The notes: generated from the letters alone by a model not told the origin. A stretch of DNA of 64,000 nt from Litoribacillus peritrichatus (GCF_039537985.1 NZ_BAABBN010000004.1:372001-436000), one strand, 5' to 3'; numbered from the stretch's first letter, positions 34,236-42,324 are shown. Numbers and translations: made by a program.

Positions 34236-35387
34236 ATGCCTGACTGGCTGATTTTTCTGGCAGTAATCTTACTACTTGGAATCGGCTGGTTTATTGGTCG
34301 GTCACAGGCCCTCTATTTTATCCCCGATTCGTCACCCCCTCAAAGTTCTTCCCGCTTATTCAAAGGCTTAAATTATTTAATTAATGAACAGCCCGACCAA
34401 GCCATTCATTATTTTGTCAGTATGTTGGAAGAAGATTCCGAGTCAATTGATTTGCAAATTATTTTGGCCAAACTGTTTCGTAAACAAGGGGAGTTAGACC
34501 GGGCAATTACCATTCATCAACGACTATTGGCCCGCCCTAACCTGACAGAAGCAACGATTGACCGAATTCATATTGAACTGGCACAGAATTATTACAGTGC
34601 AGGCTTGCATGATAGAGCCGAGCAGCTGCTTTTGGATCTGGTTCATTCAAAGTCTTCCGGTAAAGCGACTGACCTGCTTTTTTCTATTTGGGAAGATCAA
34701 AAAGAATGGGACCAAATTATTGAGATTACTCCCACTCTGAAATTCCTCACTGAGTCCGCAAAGGCTCGTGTGGTGGGTGCTGCCTGTGAGTTGTTCGTCA
34801 GGCAGCCTGACACAGGCTTCAGGTATTTGACGTTGGCTGAACGGCATAGGGCAGACAGTGTCATGCTGAACTATCATTTTGCTGAAGCGCATTTAGCTGA
34901 TAAAGCATATCGAAAGGCCATCAAGCGACTTAAAAAAGTCGTGGCTTTGGATCAGAGTATGATTCCAGTTGTGTTACCTGTTGCTCGCCGTTGCTTTGAG
35001 CATGGAGTATGGGGGCTGAACTATCATTCTTTGTTGAACGAGTGGTTTCAAATTCACCCTTCCTTTTCTTTGGTAAAAGAAATCTTTTCTATTTTGATGC
35101 ATGAAGAAGGGGTTGATTCGGCCAAAGTGTTTTTATCTGATTATTTACAAACACATCCCTCTATTCCTGGTTTGGTTCAATTGGTAGACTTGCACCTGCA
35201 AACAGGGCATTGGGAAGATACCTCAACGGTCAAGATGTTCCGGGGGTTATGTGATCAGATAATTGATCATGATATGAAGTATCAGTGTCAGAAATGTGGT
35301 TATCAAACCATGAAGATGTATTGGCAATGTCCGGGCTGCAGAGCTTGGGAATCCATAAGGCCGATTTACGGCCTCAATGCGGAATAA
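34236..35387 (+). CDS. lapB: Lipopolysaccharide assembly protein LapB (YciM)
   Basis: This 383-residue protein has an N-terminal membrane anchor (about residues 2-20, PDWLIFLAVILLLGIGWFIG). Seven or so tetratricopeptide repeats follow (for example LAKLFRKQGELDRAITIHQRLL). A C-terminal rubredoxin-like metal site is formed by two CxxC pairs, CQKCG and CPGC. LapB couples FtsH-dependent LpxC turnover to lipopolysaccharide demand. Domain order and length (389 in E. coli) match. It shares an operon with lapA and pyrF. Confidence 0.96.
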   Translation: MPDWLIFLAVILLLGIGWFIGRSQALYFIPDSSPPQSSSRLFKGLNYLINEQPDQAIHYFVSMLEEDSESIDLQIILAKLFRKQGELDRAITIHQRLLARPNLTEATIDRIHIELAQNYYSAGLHDRAEQLLLDLVHSKSSGKATDLLFSIWEDQKEWDQIIEITPTLKFLTESAKARVVGAACELFVRQPDTGFRYLTLAERHRADSVMLNYHFAEAHLADKAYRKAIKRLKKVVALDQSMIPVVLPVARRCFEHGVWGLNYHSLLNEWFQIHPSFSLVKEIFSILMHEEGVDSAKVFLSDYLQTHPSIPGLVQLVDLHLQTGHWEDTSTVKMFRGLCDQIIDHDMKYQCQKCGYQTMKMYWQCPGCRAWESIRPIYGLNAE

Positions 35388-35404
35388 TATAGGAAAATGG
35401 TGAT

Positions 35405-36100
35405 ATGAATAAACGTGTTGTAGTTGCTCTTGACTACCCGACTCAGGCTGAAGCTTTGACTATGGCGAGTCGTCTGGACCCATCGCTTTGTCGGGTCAAA
35501 GTGGGTAAAGAACTATTTACACGGTGCGGGCCTTCAGTTGTAGAGAGTTTACATCAGCGAGGTTTTGATGTTTTCCTTGACCTTAAGTTTCATGATATTC
35601 CCAATACGGTAGCGCATGCGATTCTCGCGGCGGCAGAAATGGGCGTGTGGATGGTGAACGTGCATGCTTCTGGCGGTCAGGCGATGATGGAAAGAACCGT
35701 AGAGTTACTGGATCAAAAAGGCGTAGAGAAACCTCTTTTAATTGCGGTAACGGTATTAACCAGTATGCAGCAAAGTGACTTGGCTGGTATCGGTTTGGAT
35801 GTTCCTCCTGTGGAGCAAGTAAAACGATTGGCCTTGTTAACACAGAAGAGTGGGTTTGATGGTGTGGTTTGTTCTGCGCAAGAAGCTCCGGTGTTAAGAT
35901 CATTGGTTGATCCGTCGTTTAAGCTTGTGACGCCAGGGATTCGACCATCCGGAGCGTCCAGTGATGATCAGAAGCGCATTGTCACGCCAAAAGACGCGAT
36001 TCGAGATGGCAGTGATTACTTAGTGGTCGGACGGCCCATTACGCAGGCAGAAGACCCGGTTGCAGCGCTACAAAAGATTATTGATGAGATAAACGCTTAG
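35405..36100 (+). CDS. pyrF: Orotidine 5'-phosphate decarboxylase
   Basis: This 231-residue TIM-barrel enzyme makes UMP from OMP. It begins VVVALDYPTQAEAL and shows the catalytic charge cluster DVFLDLKFHDIPNTV (Asp-Lys-Asp), the VNVHASGG strand, VTVLTSM, and the phosphate grip near the C-terminus: VTPGIRPSGA and YLVVGRPITQA. It is the last gene of the ihfB-lapA-lapB-pyrF group, as in E. coli where lapB precedes pyrF. Confidence 0.97.
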   Translation: MNKRVVVALDYPTQAEALTMASRLDPSLCRVKVGKELFTRCGPSVVESLHQRGFDVFLDLKFHDIPNTVAHAILAAAEMGVWMVNVHASGGQAMMERTVELLDQKGVEKPLLIAVTVLTSMQQSDLAGIGLDVPPVEQVKRLALLTQKSGFDGVVCSAQEAPVLRSLVDPSFKLVTPGIRPSGASSDDQKRIVTPKDAIRDGSDYLVVGRPITQAEDPVAALQKIIDEINA

Positions 36101-36232
36101 TTCATGATTTTTTGTGGTATCCAGTAAGTGATAACTCCTATATTTGAGGCTTTTTCTCATATTTGTTATACGTTTATTGGATGACCTCATTACCTCTTGT
36201 TAAATTTTTGTGACATTTTACAGGAGGTAAAC

Positions 36233-36490
36233 ATGAAGAAATTAATTGTAGGCTGTTGGGTTTTACTTTTTTCATTGAGTTTATGGGCTATTGAGCCTGT
36301 TAATATTAATAATGCGAGCAAGGAAGAGCTTGAGTCACTGAAAGGTATTGGGCCAGTGCTTGCTGAAAGGATAATTCAGTATCGTGAAGAGAATGGTGGT
36401 TTTTCGGAAGTGCATCAACTGGCAGAAATCTCTGGAATCTCGGATAAATGGGTTCAGACCAATCTTCAGGTCGTCCAGCTGTCGGATTGA
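36233..36490 (+). CDS. ComEA-type helix-hairpin-helix DNA-binding protein
   Basis: This 85-residue exported protein has a signal peptide ending near WAIEP. A ComEA-like double helix-hairpin-helix domain follows (VNINNASKEELESLKGIGP, then LAERIIQYREENGGF, then LAEISGISD). Such small periplasmic proteins bind DNA without sequence specificity and can help DNA uptake. ATG 36233 is preferred to an upstream ATG at 36197 because a perfect AGGAGGT lies five bases before it and the signal peptide starts there. No other competence gene is next to it. Confidence 0.9.
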   Translation: MKKLIVGCWVLLFSLSLWAIEPVNINNASKEELESLKGIGPVLAERIIQYREENGGFSEVHQLAEISGISDKWVQTNLQVVQLSD

Positions 36491-36515
36491 AGCTAAGTCA
36501 CGAAAAGGAAGTGGG

Positions 36516-37172
36516 TTGCTAAGGAACATCGGTTGGCCTACTTTTTTTCTTTGTATGTTCGTAATGTTGACGGGCTGTACTCAAAATTCTGCGATGGGCG
36601 TGGTCGGAAAGTCTTTAGAGGTCGCTTTTTATGGACATCCGGATGCAAAATTTGATCGGGAATACATAGAAAGCATCCCATACGCTACGATGATTCTTAA
36701 AATTGGAATGGGCCCTAAATCGTTGGTCGTCCACTCCAAAACCGTAAATAATGATATTCATTGGATTGCAGCCGATTACACACTTTACGTAACCAGAAAT
36801 GGCAGAATTGTCAAAACGGTGAATCTTCCCATCAATAGAGTGGGGTTAGAGTCTCGAGCACCTGATCCCATCACTCAAATCGAGCAGGGTAAAGCTTGGG
36901 ACTACGACTATTATTATGAAGTGGATTTGCAGCCAGGCAATTTTTTTGCGACGCCCATACGCTCGAAATTTTTCTTTGACGGGGAAGAGGTGCTGGATAT
37001 TATGGGGGAGAAGGTGTTAACCAAACGTTATGTTGAAGTCTTCTCAAGTAAGAAGCTGTATTGGGAGGATAAGAATTACTTTTGGTTTGATGCCAAAACA
37101 AATAAATTAAAACAATCCCTTCAGTTTATAGACCCAAAAACACCGGCTTTTTTAACTCAGGTAACTCGCTGA
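36516..37172 (+). CDS. YjbF family exported lipoprotein
   Basis: This protein of about 218 residues has a hydrophobic signal and lipobox VMLTGC near residue 22. The body resembles YjbF/GfcB (DUF2886), including IESIPYATMILKIG, the basic strand LYVTRNGRIVKTVNLPI, and DYDYYYEVDLQPG. In E. coli yjbF belongs to yjbEFGH, linked to extracellular polysaccharide secretion, but no yjbE, yjbG or yjbH lies beside it. The TTG start at 36516 is inferred from AAAGGA at 36504-36509 and the position of the signal peptide. Upstream ATG codons in frame would overlap the ComEA-like gene. The start is moderately certain and the family more so. Confidence 0.8.
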   Translation: MLRNIGWPTFFLCMFVMLTGCTQNSAMGVVGKSLEVAFYGHPDAKFDREYIESIPYATMILKIGMGPKSLVVHSKTVNNDIHWIAADYTLYVTRNGRIVKTVNLPINRVGLESRAPDPITQIEQGKAWDYDYYYEVDLQPGNFFATPIRSKFFFDGEEVLDIMGEKVLTKRYVEVFSSKKLYWEDKNYFWFDAKTNKLKQSLQFIDPKTPAFLTQVTR

Positions 37173-37400
37173 TAAGTTAAGGCAGTGGTCTCTTAGCACC
37201 AGAAGGTCTTCATCGTGCGAGCAGCTGCTTTCAAGCTCGTTGAGACAAATGTTAATTGCATCTTGGCATTGGTTGTTTTCTGTAGGGGTTCTTGCGACTT
37301 TCAGTGCCTTTATTAAATAGCTCAATGCCGCAGCGTAGTCTTTATCTTCTTCTGCGATAAAGGCTATGTTGATGCAGTGGTCAAAGTTCTTATCCATCAT
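37152..37400 (-). CDS. Small hypothetical protein
   Basis: This 82-residue soluble acidic protein begins MMDKNFDHCINIAFIAEED and includes DYAAALSYLIKALKVAR, which resembles one TPR helix pair. It has four Cys but no metal spacing pattern. A GAGGAG lies 11-14 bases before the two ATG codons on the reverse strand, supporting translation. Its 3' end overlaps the yjbF-like gene tail to tail by 21 bases. I do not recognise a family, and it may be lineage-specific. Confidence 0.55.
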   Translation of the reverse strand: MMDKNFDHCINIAFIAEEDKDYAAALSYLIKALKVARTPTENNQCQDAINICLNELESSCSHDEDLLVLRDHCLNLSASYLS

Positions 37401-37820
37401 TTTTTACATAACTCCTCGTAATTCTAAAATTCTAGCTGCCTTATACTTTTTTGTATGTTGATGTATTTCAGTAGTTTCTTTAAAGAAATATATTGCTTGG
37501 TTACTGCTTTGTGTGAAAAGTAACCATAAGTTAACAAGTTGGTTTTCTTATTAAATTGTTAAAATCAGTGCTCATCCTGAACTTTCAGTCTGGTTTATCG
37601 GCCCCTTGATCAAAAATATGAGTGCGATGTAAGAAAAACGTATGTTTCTAGTCTTAAAATTAAATTTACTTCTATAAATTTTTTGATGCGCTGAAGAAAG
37701 AAGTTATGGGGTGTTAGTTTATCCTAATCTCGATATCTGATCTGTTTTTGTACAAAATCAATGTTTTTTGGGTGATTTTTAAGCAATATGACAATATTAT
37801 AAAAAAAAGTAAAAAATGGC
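37401..37820. other. AT-rich spacer before the tRNA array
   Basis: No gene is supported here. It is strongly AT-rich with A- and T-tracts, including the run at 37801-37815, which is suitable for an UP element or curved DNA in front of the strong tRNA promoter. Confidence 0.6.
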
Positions 37821-37848
37821 TTGCATAGGGTAAGCCCCTCTGTATAAT
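37821..37848 (+). promoter_or_regulatory. Strong sigma-70 promoter of the tRNA array
   Basis: TTGCAT and TATAAT are separated by 16 bases, with an A-rich tract immediately upstream of the -35. It lies 48 bases before the first tRNA-Val. Confidence 0.8.
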
Positions 37849-37896
37849 GCTGCACCACGAAACGACGGAACGGATTTAAGAAAGTTCTTAGATTTC

Positions 37897-37972
37897 GGGT
37901 GGTTAGCTCAGTTGGGAGAGCATCGCCCTTACAAGGCGAGGGTCACAGGTTCAAGCCCTGTACCACCCACCA
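37897..37972 (+). tRNA. tRNA-Val (anticodon TAC), copy 1
   Basis: A 76-nt cloverleaf with acceptor GGGTGGT/ACCACCC, anticodon loop CTTACAA, T-arm CAGGTTCAAGCCCTG and encoded CCA. It is the first gene of a Val-Asp array repeated three times. Confidence 0.96.
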
Positions 37973-37994
37973 AGTTTCGTGAGATATATGCTGT

Positions 37995-38071
37995 GGAGCA
38001 GTAGTTCAGTTGGTTAGAATACCGGCCTGTCACGCCGGGGGTCGCGGGTTCGAGTCCCGTCTGTTCCGCCA
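37995..38071 (+). tRNA. tRNA-Asp (anticodon GTC), array copy 1
   Basis: A 77-nt cloverleaf, same sequence as the hupB-linked tRNA-Asp, with encoded CCA; only 8 bases precede the next tRNA-Val. Confidence 0.96.
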
Positions 38072-38079
38072 TTTTACTG

Positions 38080-38155
38080 GGGTGGTTAGCTCAGTTGGGA
38101 GAGCATCGCCCTTACAAGGCGAGGGTCACAGGTTCAAGCCCTGTACCACCCACCA
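38080..38155 (+). tRNA. tRNA-Val (anticodon TAC), copy 2
   Basis: A 76-nt copy, identical by eye to the first; second unit of the tandem array. Confidence 0.96.
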
Positions 38156-38187
38156 ATTAAATGGCACATATATCGACAATTTGAAGT

Positions 38188-38264
38188 GGAGCAGTAGTTC
38201 AGTTGGTTAGAATACCGGCCTGTCACGCCGGGGGTCGCGGGTTCGAGTCCCGTCTGTTCCGCCA
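38188..38264 (+). tRNA. tRNA-Asp (anticodon GTC), array copy 2
   Basis: A 77-nt copy with encoded CCA; seven bases separate it from the next tRNA-Val. Confidence 0.96.
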
Positions 38265-38271
38265 TTTTGCT

Positions 38272-38347
38272 GGGTGGTTAGCTCAGTTGGGAGAGCATCG
38301 CCCTTACAAGGCGAGGGTCACAGGTTCAAGCCCTGTACCACCCACCA
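38272..38347 (+). tRNA. tRNA-Val (anticodon TAC), copy 3
   Basis: A 76-nt copy, identical by eye to the other two. Confidence 0.96.
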
Positions 38348-38402
38348 CTAAAATGGCGATAGTTCAAATTGTTACTCGACACGCTTAGGCGTGTATTAAT
38401 GC

Positions 38403-38479
38403 GGAGCAGTAGTTCAGTTGGTTAGAATACCGGCCTGTCACGCCGGGGGTCGCGGGTTCGAGTCCCGTCTGTTCCGCCA
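38403..38479 (+). tRNA. tRNA-Asp (anticodon GTC), array copy 3
   Basis: A 77-nt copy with encoded CCA; last gene of the array. A small hairpin ACACGCTTAGGCGTGT lies in the 55-base spacer before it. Confidence 0.96.
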
Positions 38480-38556
38480 TTTCTTTCCTTGTTTTATTCA
38501 AAAAAATCTTTTCTGAAATCTTTCTGTCATATATTTGTCTTAATCTTCTTGTTGTC

Positions 38557-38574
38557 TTGGCACATAACTTGTAT
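38557..38574 (+). promoter_or_regulatory. Sigma-54-like promoter before the acidic micro-ORF
   Basis: TTGGCACATAACTTGTAT keeps TGGCAC at -24 and TTG at -12 with a 5-base spacer. The invariant-type GC at -12 is GT here, so strength is uncertain. Predicted transcription would start about 30 bases before the micro-ORF ATG. Confidence 0.5.
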
Positions 38575-38613
38575 TTCTTTATGTGTCTTAAATTTGAACA
38601 TGAGGATTCTATT

Positions 38614-38688
38614 ATGGAAATGACGGATGAAAACATTGAAATCTGGTACGACGATGATGACTACTATGATGACGGTGTAGAAATGTAA
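38614..38688 (+). CDS. 24-residue acidic micro-ORF
   Basis: The frame ATG 38614 to TAA 38688 encodes a 24-residue peptide with a central run WYDDDDYYDDG. Ten of its residues are Asp or Glu and none is Lys or Arg. A TGAGGA lies eight bases before ATG, a sigma-54-like promoter precedes it, and a long imperfect hairpin follows from 38709. I recognise no family. Small size, extreme acidity and its own signals suggest a real peptide, perhaps a regulator or a leader. No radical-SAM or other RiPP-type enzyme gene is near. It could also be a chance frame in the tRNA 3' region. Confidence 0.5.
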   Translation: MEMTDENIEIWYDDDDYYDDGVEM

Positions 38689-38708
38689 GCCTATGTTTTA
38701 CCTTGAAA

Positions 38709-38779
38709 TTTAGTTTTTACTGTCCAGCCAATCCAGAGTACGATGTTTCTGGTTGAAGTGGCTGGAAGTTTAAACTAAA
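38709..38779 (+). other. Long imperfect hairpin after the micro-ORF
   Basis: Left arm 38709-38730 and right arm 38759-38779 pair over about 19 bp, in blocks TTTAGTTT/AAACTAAA, ACT/AGT and TCCAGCCA/TGGCTGGA. A 2x2 internal loop and one bulged G interrupt the stem. The 28-nt loop contains a further CCAG/CTGG pair. A C-rich then T-rich tract follows. It may terminate the micro-ORF transcript, protect its 3' end, or be a structured RNA. Confidence 0.6.
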
Positions 38780-39010
38780 CCCCCTTCTTTACTTATTCCT
38801 GTTGATACGTGTTCTTTTTCCGGGCTTTTCGGCTCATCCAGTCTGATAGTTTTGCTTTTAATTAGTGCAGGTCAGCTAATTTGTGGTCAATTTTGCTCCT
38901 TTTGTCTGTCGTTAGGCGATAGCCCCTTATTCGCATTGAAGGTCGGCGTTTCCCTGTCTAGATTCAAGTAAGTTCTGTGGAAAATCTTAGATGACGGATT
39001 GGAGTGTGCT

Positions 39011-41041
39011 ATGTCTGGTGAAGTCAAATATCCTAAAATGCTAGAGCCTTTGGATTTGGGGTTTACGACCTTAAAAAACCGAGTATTAATGGGGTCTATG
39101 CATACTGGGTTGGAGGAAGCAAAAAACGGCTTTGAGCGTATGGCTGCATTTTATGTAGAGCGGGCCAAAGGTGGTGTTGGCTTGATTGTTACAGGAGGCA
39201 TTGGTCCTAACGCAGAAGGCGCGGTCTACCAAGGTGGCGCTAAAATGGACACGGTGGAAGAAGCCGATAGGCATAAAGAAGTGACCAAAGCCGTGCATGA
39301 GGCAGGTGGAAAGATTTGTATGCAGATTCTGCATGCAGGCCGGTACGCATATAACCCGAAGTTAGTCGCTCCCTCGGCGATTCAGGCACCCATCAATCCA
39401 TTTAAGCCACATGAATTAACCGATGATGAGATTGAAGAGCAGATAGAGGCGTTCGTCCATTGCGCTGGCCTTGCTCAATATGCCGGTTACGATGGGGTCG
39501 AGATCATGGGCTCCGAAGGGTATTTCATTAATCAGTTCATTGTAGAGCACACCAATCAGCGTACCGATAAATGGGGCGGCAGTTATGAAAATCGTATTCG
39601 CTTAGCGAAGGAAATTGTTCGCCGAGTTCGAGAAAAGGTTGGGTCTGATTTCATTATTATTTATCGGCTCTCCATGCTGGACTTAATTGAAAAAGGCAGC
39701 AGTTGGGCTGAAGTCGTGACTTTGGCCAAGGAGATTGAGCGGTGCGGTGCAAGTATTATTAATACAGGCATTGGTTGGCATGAGGCGAGAGTTCCTACCA
39801 TAGTAACCAAAGTACCAAGGGCGGCATTCACCCAAGTGACTCGTCAACTGAAAGGCGCGGTTAAGATACCTTTGATTACGACTAACCGGATTAATACGCC
39901 TGAGGTGGCTGAGCAGCTGCTGGAGGAAGGGCATGCTGATATGGTCTCTATGGCCAGACCATTCTTGGCTGATCCTGATTTTGTTCAGAAAGCATCTGAG
40001 GGCAAGGCAGATGAAATTAATACCTGTATTGGGTGTAATCAGGCCTGCCTCGACCACACTTTTAATATGAAGTTGACTTCGTGTCTTGTAAATCCCAGGG
40101 CGTGTCATGAAACAGAACTCGTGTATTTGCCTGCATTGCATCAGAAAAAAATAGCGGTTGTTGGGGCTGGCCCGGCAGGGTTGTCGTTCTCGACGGTGGC
40201 TGCCAGCCGGGGTCACTCTGTGACTGTATATGATGATCATCAGGAAATTGGAGGCCAGTTTAATGTGGCGAAACGCATACCCGGAAAAGAAGAGTTTTAT
40301 GAGACGTTAAGATACTTTAAGAACTTAATCGAAAAAACCGGAGTCAGGTTGGTGCTCGGTAAGAGGGTTTCGGCTGAAGAGCTTGTTGCTGAGCGCTTTG
40401 ATGAAGTGGTACTTGCAACCGGTATTTCTCCAAGAACACCTTCCATTGACGGAATTGATCATCCGAAGGTTGTAACGTATTTGGATGCACTTCTTGAGCG
40501 GCGAGAAATTGGGAAAAAAGTAGCCATCATAGGCGCAGGTGGAATCGGTTTTGATGCAGCCGAATTTTTGGCGCATCAAGGAAAGTCGTTAAGTTTAAAC
40601 ATTGATGCTTTTATGAAAGAGTGGGGGGTTGATCTGACGGTAGAGCACCGAGGCGGTGTTATTTCTCCTGAAGTGGCGCCTTCGGCGCGAGAAATCTATC
40701 TTATTCAGCGTAAGTCATCAAAAGTCGGTCAGAACTTGGGAAAAACGTCCGGTTGGGTTCATCGCACGGGGCTTAAGAAAAAAGGGGTGAAAATGATCAA
40801 TAAGGCGGACTATCAGAAAATAGATGATAACGGTTTGCACTTGTTGGTGGATGGTGAGCCGGTTACCTTGGATGTGGATCATATTGTTTTATGTGCAGGT
40901 CAGGAGCCTTTAAGAGAGCTTCAATCGTCTTTAGAAACCGCAGGGCAGATGGTGCACCTTATTGGTGGGGCGGATGTGGCTTCAGAGTTGGATGCCAAGC
41001 GTGCAATAAATCAAGGGGCGCGTTTGGCGGCCGAAATTTAG
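39011..41041 (+). CDS. fadH: NADPH-dependent 2,4-dienoyl-CoA reductase
   Basis: This 676-residue iron-sulfur flavoenzyme reduces 2,4-dienoyl-CoA in beta-oxidation of unsaturated fatty acids. An N-terminal FMN barrel of the old yellow enzyme type begins MLEPLDLGFTTLKNRVLMGSMHTGLE. The 4Fe-4S cluster cysteines are spaced C-x2-C-x3-C-x11-C after NTCIGCNQ, as in E. coli FadH. A C-terminal FAD/NAD(P) module has two dinucleotide motifs, VVGAGPAGLS and IIGAGGIGFD. ATG 39011 is preferred over the in-frame TTG 38999, since GGAG precedes it by six bases. It is monocistronic with a terminator behind. Confidence 0.96.
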   Translation: MSGEVKYPKMLEPLDLGFTTLKNRVLMGSMHTGLEEAKNGFERMAAFYVERAKGGVGLIVTGGIGPNAEGAVYQGGAKMDTVEEADRHKEVTKAVHEAGGKICMQILHAGRYAYNPKLVAPSAIQAPINPFKPHELTDDEIEEQIEAFVHCAGLAQYAGYDGVEIMGSEGYFINQFIVEHTNQRTDKWGGSYENRIRLAKEIVRRVREKVGSDFIIIYRLSMLDLIEKGSSWAEVVTLAKEIERCGASIINTGIGWHEARVPTIVTKVPRAAFTQVTRQLKGAVKIPLITTNRINTPEVAEQLLEEGHADMVSMARPFLADPDFVQKASEGKADEINTCIGCNQACLDHTFNMKLTSCLVNPRACHETELVYLPALHQKKIAVVGAGPAGLSFSTVAASRGHSVTVYDDHQEIGGQFNVAKRIPGKEEFYETLRYFKNLIEKTGVRLVLGKRVSAEELVAERFDEVVLATGISPRTPSIDGIDHPKVVTYLDALLERREIGKKVAIIGAGGIGFDAAEFLAHQGKSLSLNIDAFMKEWGVDLTVEHRGGVISPEVAPSAREIYLIQRKSSKVGQNLGKTSGWVHRTGLKKKGVKMINKADYQKIDDNGLHLLVDGEPVTLDVDHIVLCAGQEPLRELQSSLETAGQMVHLIGGADVASELDAKRAINQGARLAAEI

Positions 41042-41073
41042 GCGCTCGCGAACAGGTTGTAGTCTTCTTTTTG

Positions 41074-41110
41074 GGCCAAGAGAGTTGAACGCTTTTGGCC
41101 TTTTCTTTTT
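41074..41110 (+). terminator. Terminator after fadH
   Basis: GGCCAAGAG and CTTTTGGCC form a 9-bp stem with a 9-nt loop, followed by TTTTCTTTTT. Confidence 0.8.
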
Positions 41111-41271
41111 GGTTTATTGAGTCGCTTTATCTCGTAATAGTCTATTTTGCTTTGTAAACTTTCGTCACGACGAGTGAGCTAATATGTTCCTGCTAACTGG
41201 ATCACAGATAGTTTTTTAAGAAACACTAGACTGTCGGTTATCAGGTTGAAATTAAGTTTGAGGTTTTTTTC

Positions 41272-42291
41272 ATGAACTCTGCGAATGATAACTTACCAAC
41301 GGTCGAAGCGGTTCTCCTTTTTAAAGGGGCTCAAGTGGTCGAGCAGATGCTGTATTCAGAATTCGAAGGAATATTGGATCATGTATCTAATTTTCCGGGT
41401 TACGCTGATGAGCGTGTAAAGGGATGTTACGTTCGGGTTAATCCTAATTTAACCATAGCGGGGGTCATTTTCTTTTATTTGGATTTTGATGACTTTGGCT
41501 ATGCAGATCGTTCATGGTGCTTGCCTTTGAGGCGCTTAATGGGTCAGGCGGGCATGGGGCCGGATTTAGGTGCAGGGCCAGTGCATTTAGTGTGTCGGAC
41601 TCGTTGCCCTCAGGTGGAGTTAAGAGAAGAGTTTTGGGACCCTTCCATTCAACCCGGCATGAATCATTTCCAGATTCTGAAAAGCGCGATTCAGCAGAAT
41701 AAATTGAATATTAATGATCAGTTGGCTGTGTCTCAGGCTTCTTTATCCGGCTGCATTGATATCCCTGTGGTGGTCAACGAAGATGAAGACGCAAAGAACA
41801 GAAGAGATAAACTGGCAGAGGTCATTAAAAATCAGCGCTTCAGAATAGAAGCACTGACGAACGAGTGTGATGATAAGGTAAATGAACTGACCCGTGCTCG
41901 CAGGCATGATCAGATTCAGTTTAATGAGAAAAAGCGTTTGTTTGCTCAGAAGTTTGAACAGCTGAAAGTAAAATATCTGAAGCAGGATGAGCAAATGACC
42001 AACGCGGTGGCTTTGATAGCGCGCTTGTTAGGTGTTGATGATCCGGAAGTCATTAAGGAGCACCTTGAAGACTTGAGAGCCGTTGGAAACTTAGCGGACC
42101 TTTCCACAGGCGAAGGCAATACCGAGCAAATGGAGCTTATTCAGACCAAAGCAGAGAATTATCTTCTTACTCAGCAGTTGGTGCAATTGAAGCGAGCTTG
42201 TTCGGTTATGAATCAAAAGTTAAGGGTTTATGAAGAGGCGAACATGCCGAAGGTCACTCCGATCACTACGCCTCCGAAAAAGGTGAGTTAG
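41272..42291 (+). CDS. Uncharacterised two-part protein with C-terminal coiled coil
   Basis: This 339-residue soluble protein has no signal peptide. The first ~140 residues form a compact globular domain (LPTVEAVLLFKGAQVVEQML, SWCLPLRRLMGQAGMGPDLG, VHLVCRTRCP). A second part from about 180 is charged and helical with heptad-like patterns (AEVIKNQRFRIEALTNECDDK, FNEKKRLFAQKFEQLKVKYL), likely a coiled coil to about 300. GAGG before ATG 41272 supports the start. The layout suggests a structural or cell-organisation role, but I do not recognise an experimentally studied family. It is flanked by terminators on both sides. Confidence 0.82.
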   Translation: MNSANDNLPTVEAVLLFKGAQVVEQMLYSEFEGILDHVSNFPGYADERVKGCYVRVNPNLTIAGVIFFYLDFDDFGYADRSWCLPLRRLMGQAGMGPDLGAGPVHLVCRTRCPQVELREEFWDPSIQPGMNHFQILKSAIQQNKLNINDQLAVSQASLSGCIDIPVVVNEDEDAKNRRDKLAEVIKNQRFRIEALTNECDDKVNELTRARRHDQIQFNEKKRLFAQKFEQLKVKYLKQDEQMTNAVALIARLLGVDDPEVIKEHLEDLRAVGNLADLSTGEGNTEQMELIQTKAENYLLTQQLVQLKRACSVMNQKLRVYEEANMPKVTPITTPPKKVS

Positions 42292-42324
42292 TTTTTCTGT
42301 AAAAAATCTTAGATTTGTTTTTGT

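Noticed and set aside
38010..38388. Two reading frames of 60-66 codons repeating MVRIPACHAGGRGFESR
   Set aside because: They are translations of the tandem tRNA-Asp and tRNA-Val genes, not proteins.
37897..38479. Regularly spaced identical repeats that could suggest a CRISPR-like array
   Set aside because: The repeats are full tRNA cloverleaves with CCA ends; spacers are short and uneven.
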